From: a bacterium
GTDB lineage: Archaea; Thermoproteota; Nitrososphaeria; Nitrososphaerales; CADDZS01
Reading direction: 5' to 3'
DNA length: 5,224 nt
Assembly: GCA_027310845.1 (NCBI GenBank)
Contig: DAIDAB010000151.1
Coordinates: 1-5,224, forward strand
Of the stretch, positions 5,224 to 5,224 are shown in pieces; the stretch's first letter is position 1, and every line of letters begins with the position of its first letter. The position numbers and the translations under genes are program-made. The notes beneath the pieces are model-generated. The model was not told where the DNA came from and did no database searches. It worked only from the letters and a program-made list of their open reading frames with translations.

Positions 5224-5224
5224 C

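Noticed and set aside
1..5224. CRISPR array, insertion sequence, integrase or toxin-antitoxin pair
   Set aside because: No regularly spaced repeats, transposase or recombinase motifs, or paired small toxin-antitoxin frames were found.

Overview
The window reads as bacterial chromosome: a perfect intrinsic terminator, strong Shine-Dalgarno (SD) site, sigma70-like promoter elements, a CCA-encoding tRNA gene and closely packed genes. Base composition is moderate. I cannot name a taxon. The M48-protease tail, the orphan small proteins and the tRNA-like debris would fit an uncultivated lineage such as Patescibacteria/CPR, but that is a guess.

Layout. 1-99 is the last 32 codons of an HtpX-like M48 peptidase. 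100-414 is a complete single-gene unit: promoter-like boxes, SD, a 65-residue Cys-containing orphan protein and a textbook terminator. 494-583 is a complete tRNA-Ser(GGA). After a 146-base gap with a tRNA T-arm-like hairpin comes a tight two-gene operon (730-2511): a divergent class II nucleotidyltransferase of the CCA-adding/poly(A) polymerase type, then 3 bases later a 2H phosphoesterase (LigT / 2'-5' RNA ligase-like). 2512-2844 has no credible gene and is full of tRNA-like fragments on both strands. 2845-5223, minus strand and convergent, is the C-terminal 792 residues of what is probably a much larger helical-repeat protein running off the window edge.

How the parts may fit. The two operon genes both belong to families that act on RNA ends, and they lie directly behind a tRNA gene. 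The nucleotidyltransferase keeps the catalytic DxD but has changed the two motifs that select CTP/ATP in true CCA enzymes (RRD to GGD, EDxxR to NDxxK), so its substrate or nucleotide may differ. The operon is bracketed by copies of the tRNA T-loop motif TTCGAAT, including a 26-base segment matching the tRNA-Ser 3' end at 21 of 26 positions. It therefore looks like a small cassette inserted next to, or bounded by, tRNA-derived sequence. The large minus-strand protein resembles, from memory of family motifs only, the C-terminal part of big bacterial proteins that often carry an N-terminal ATPase and can be defence sensors. No integrase, transposase or CRISPR array is visible.
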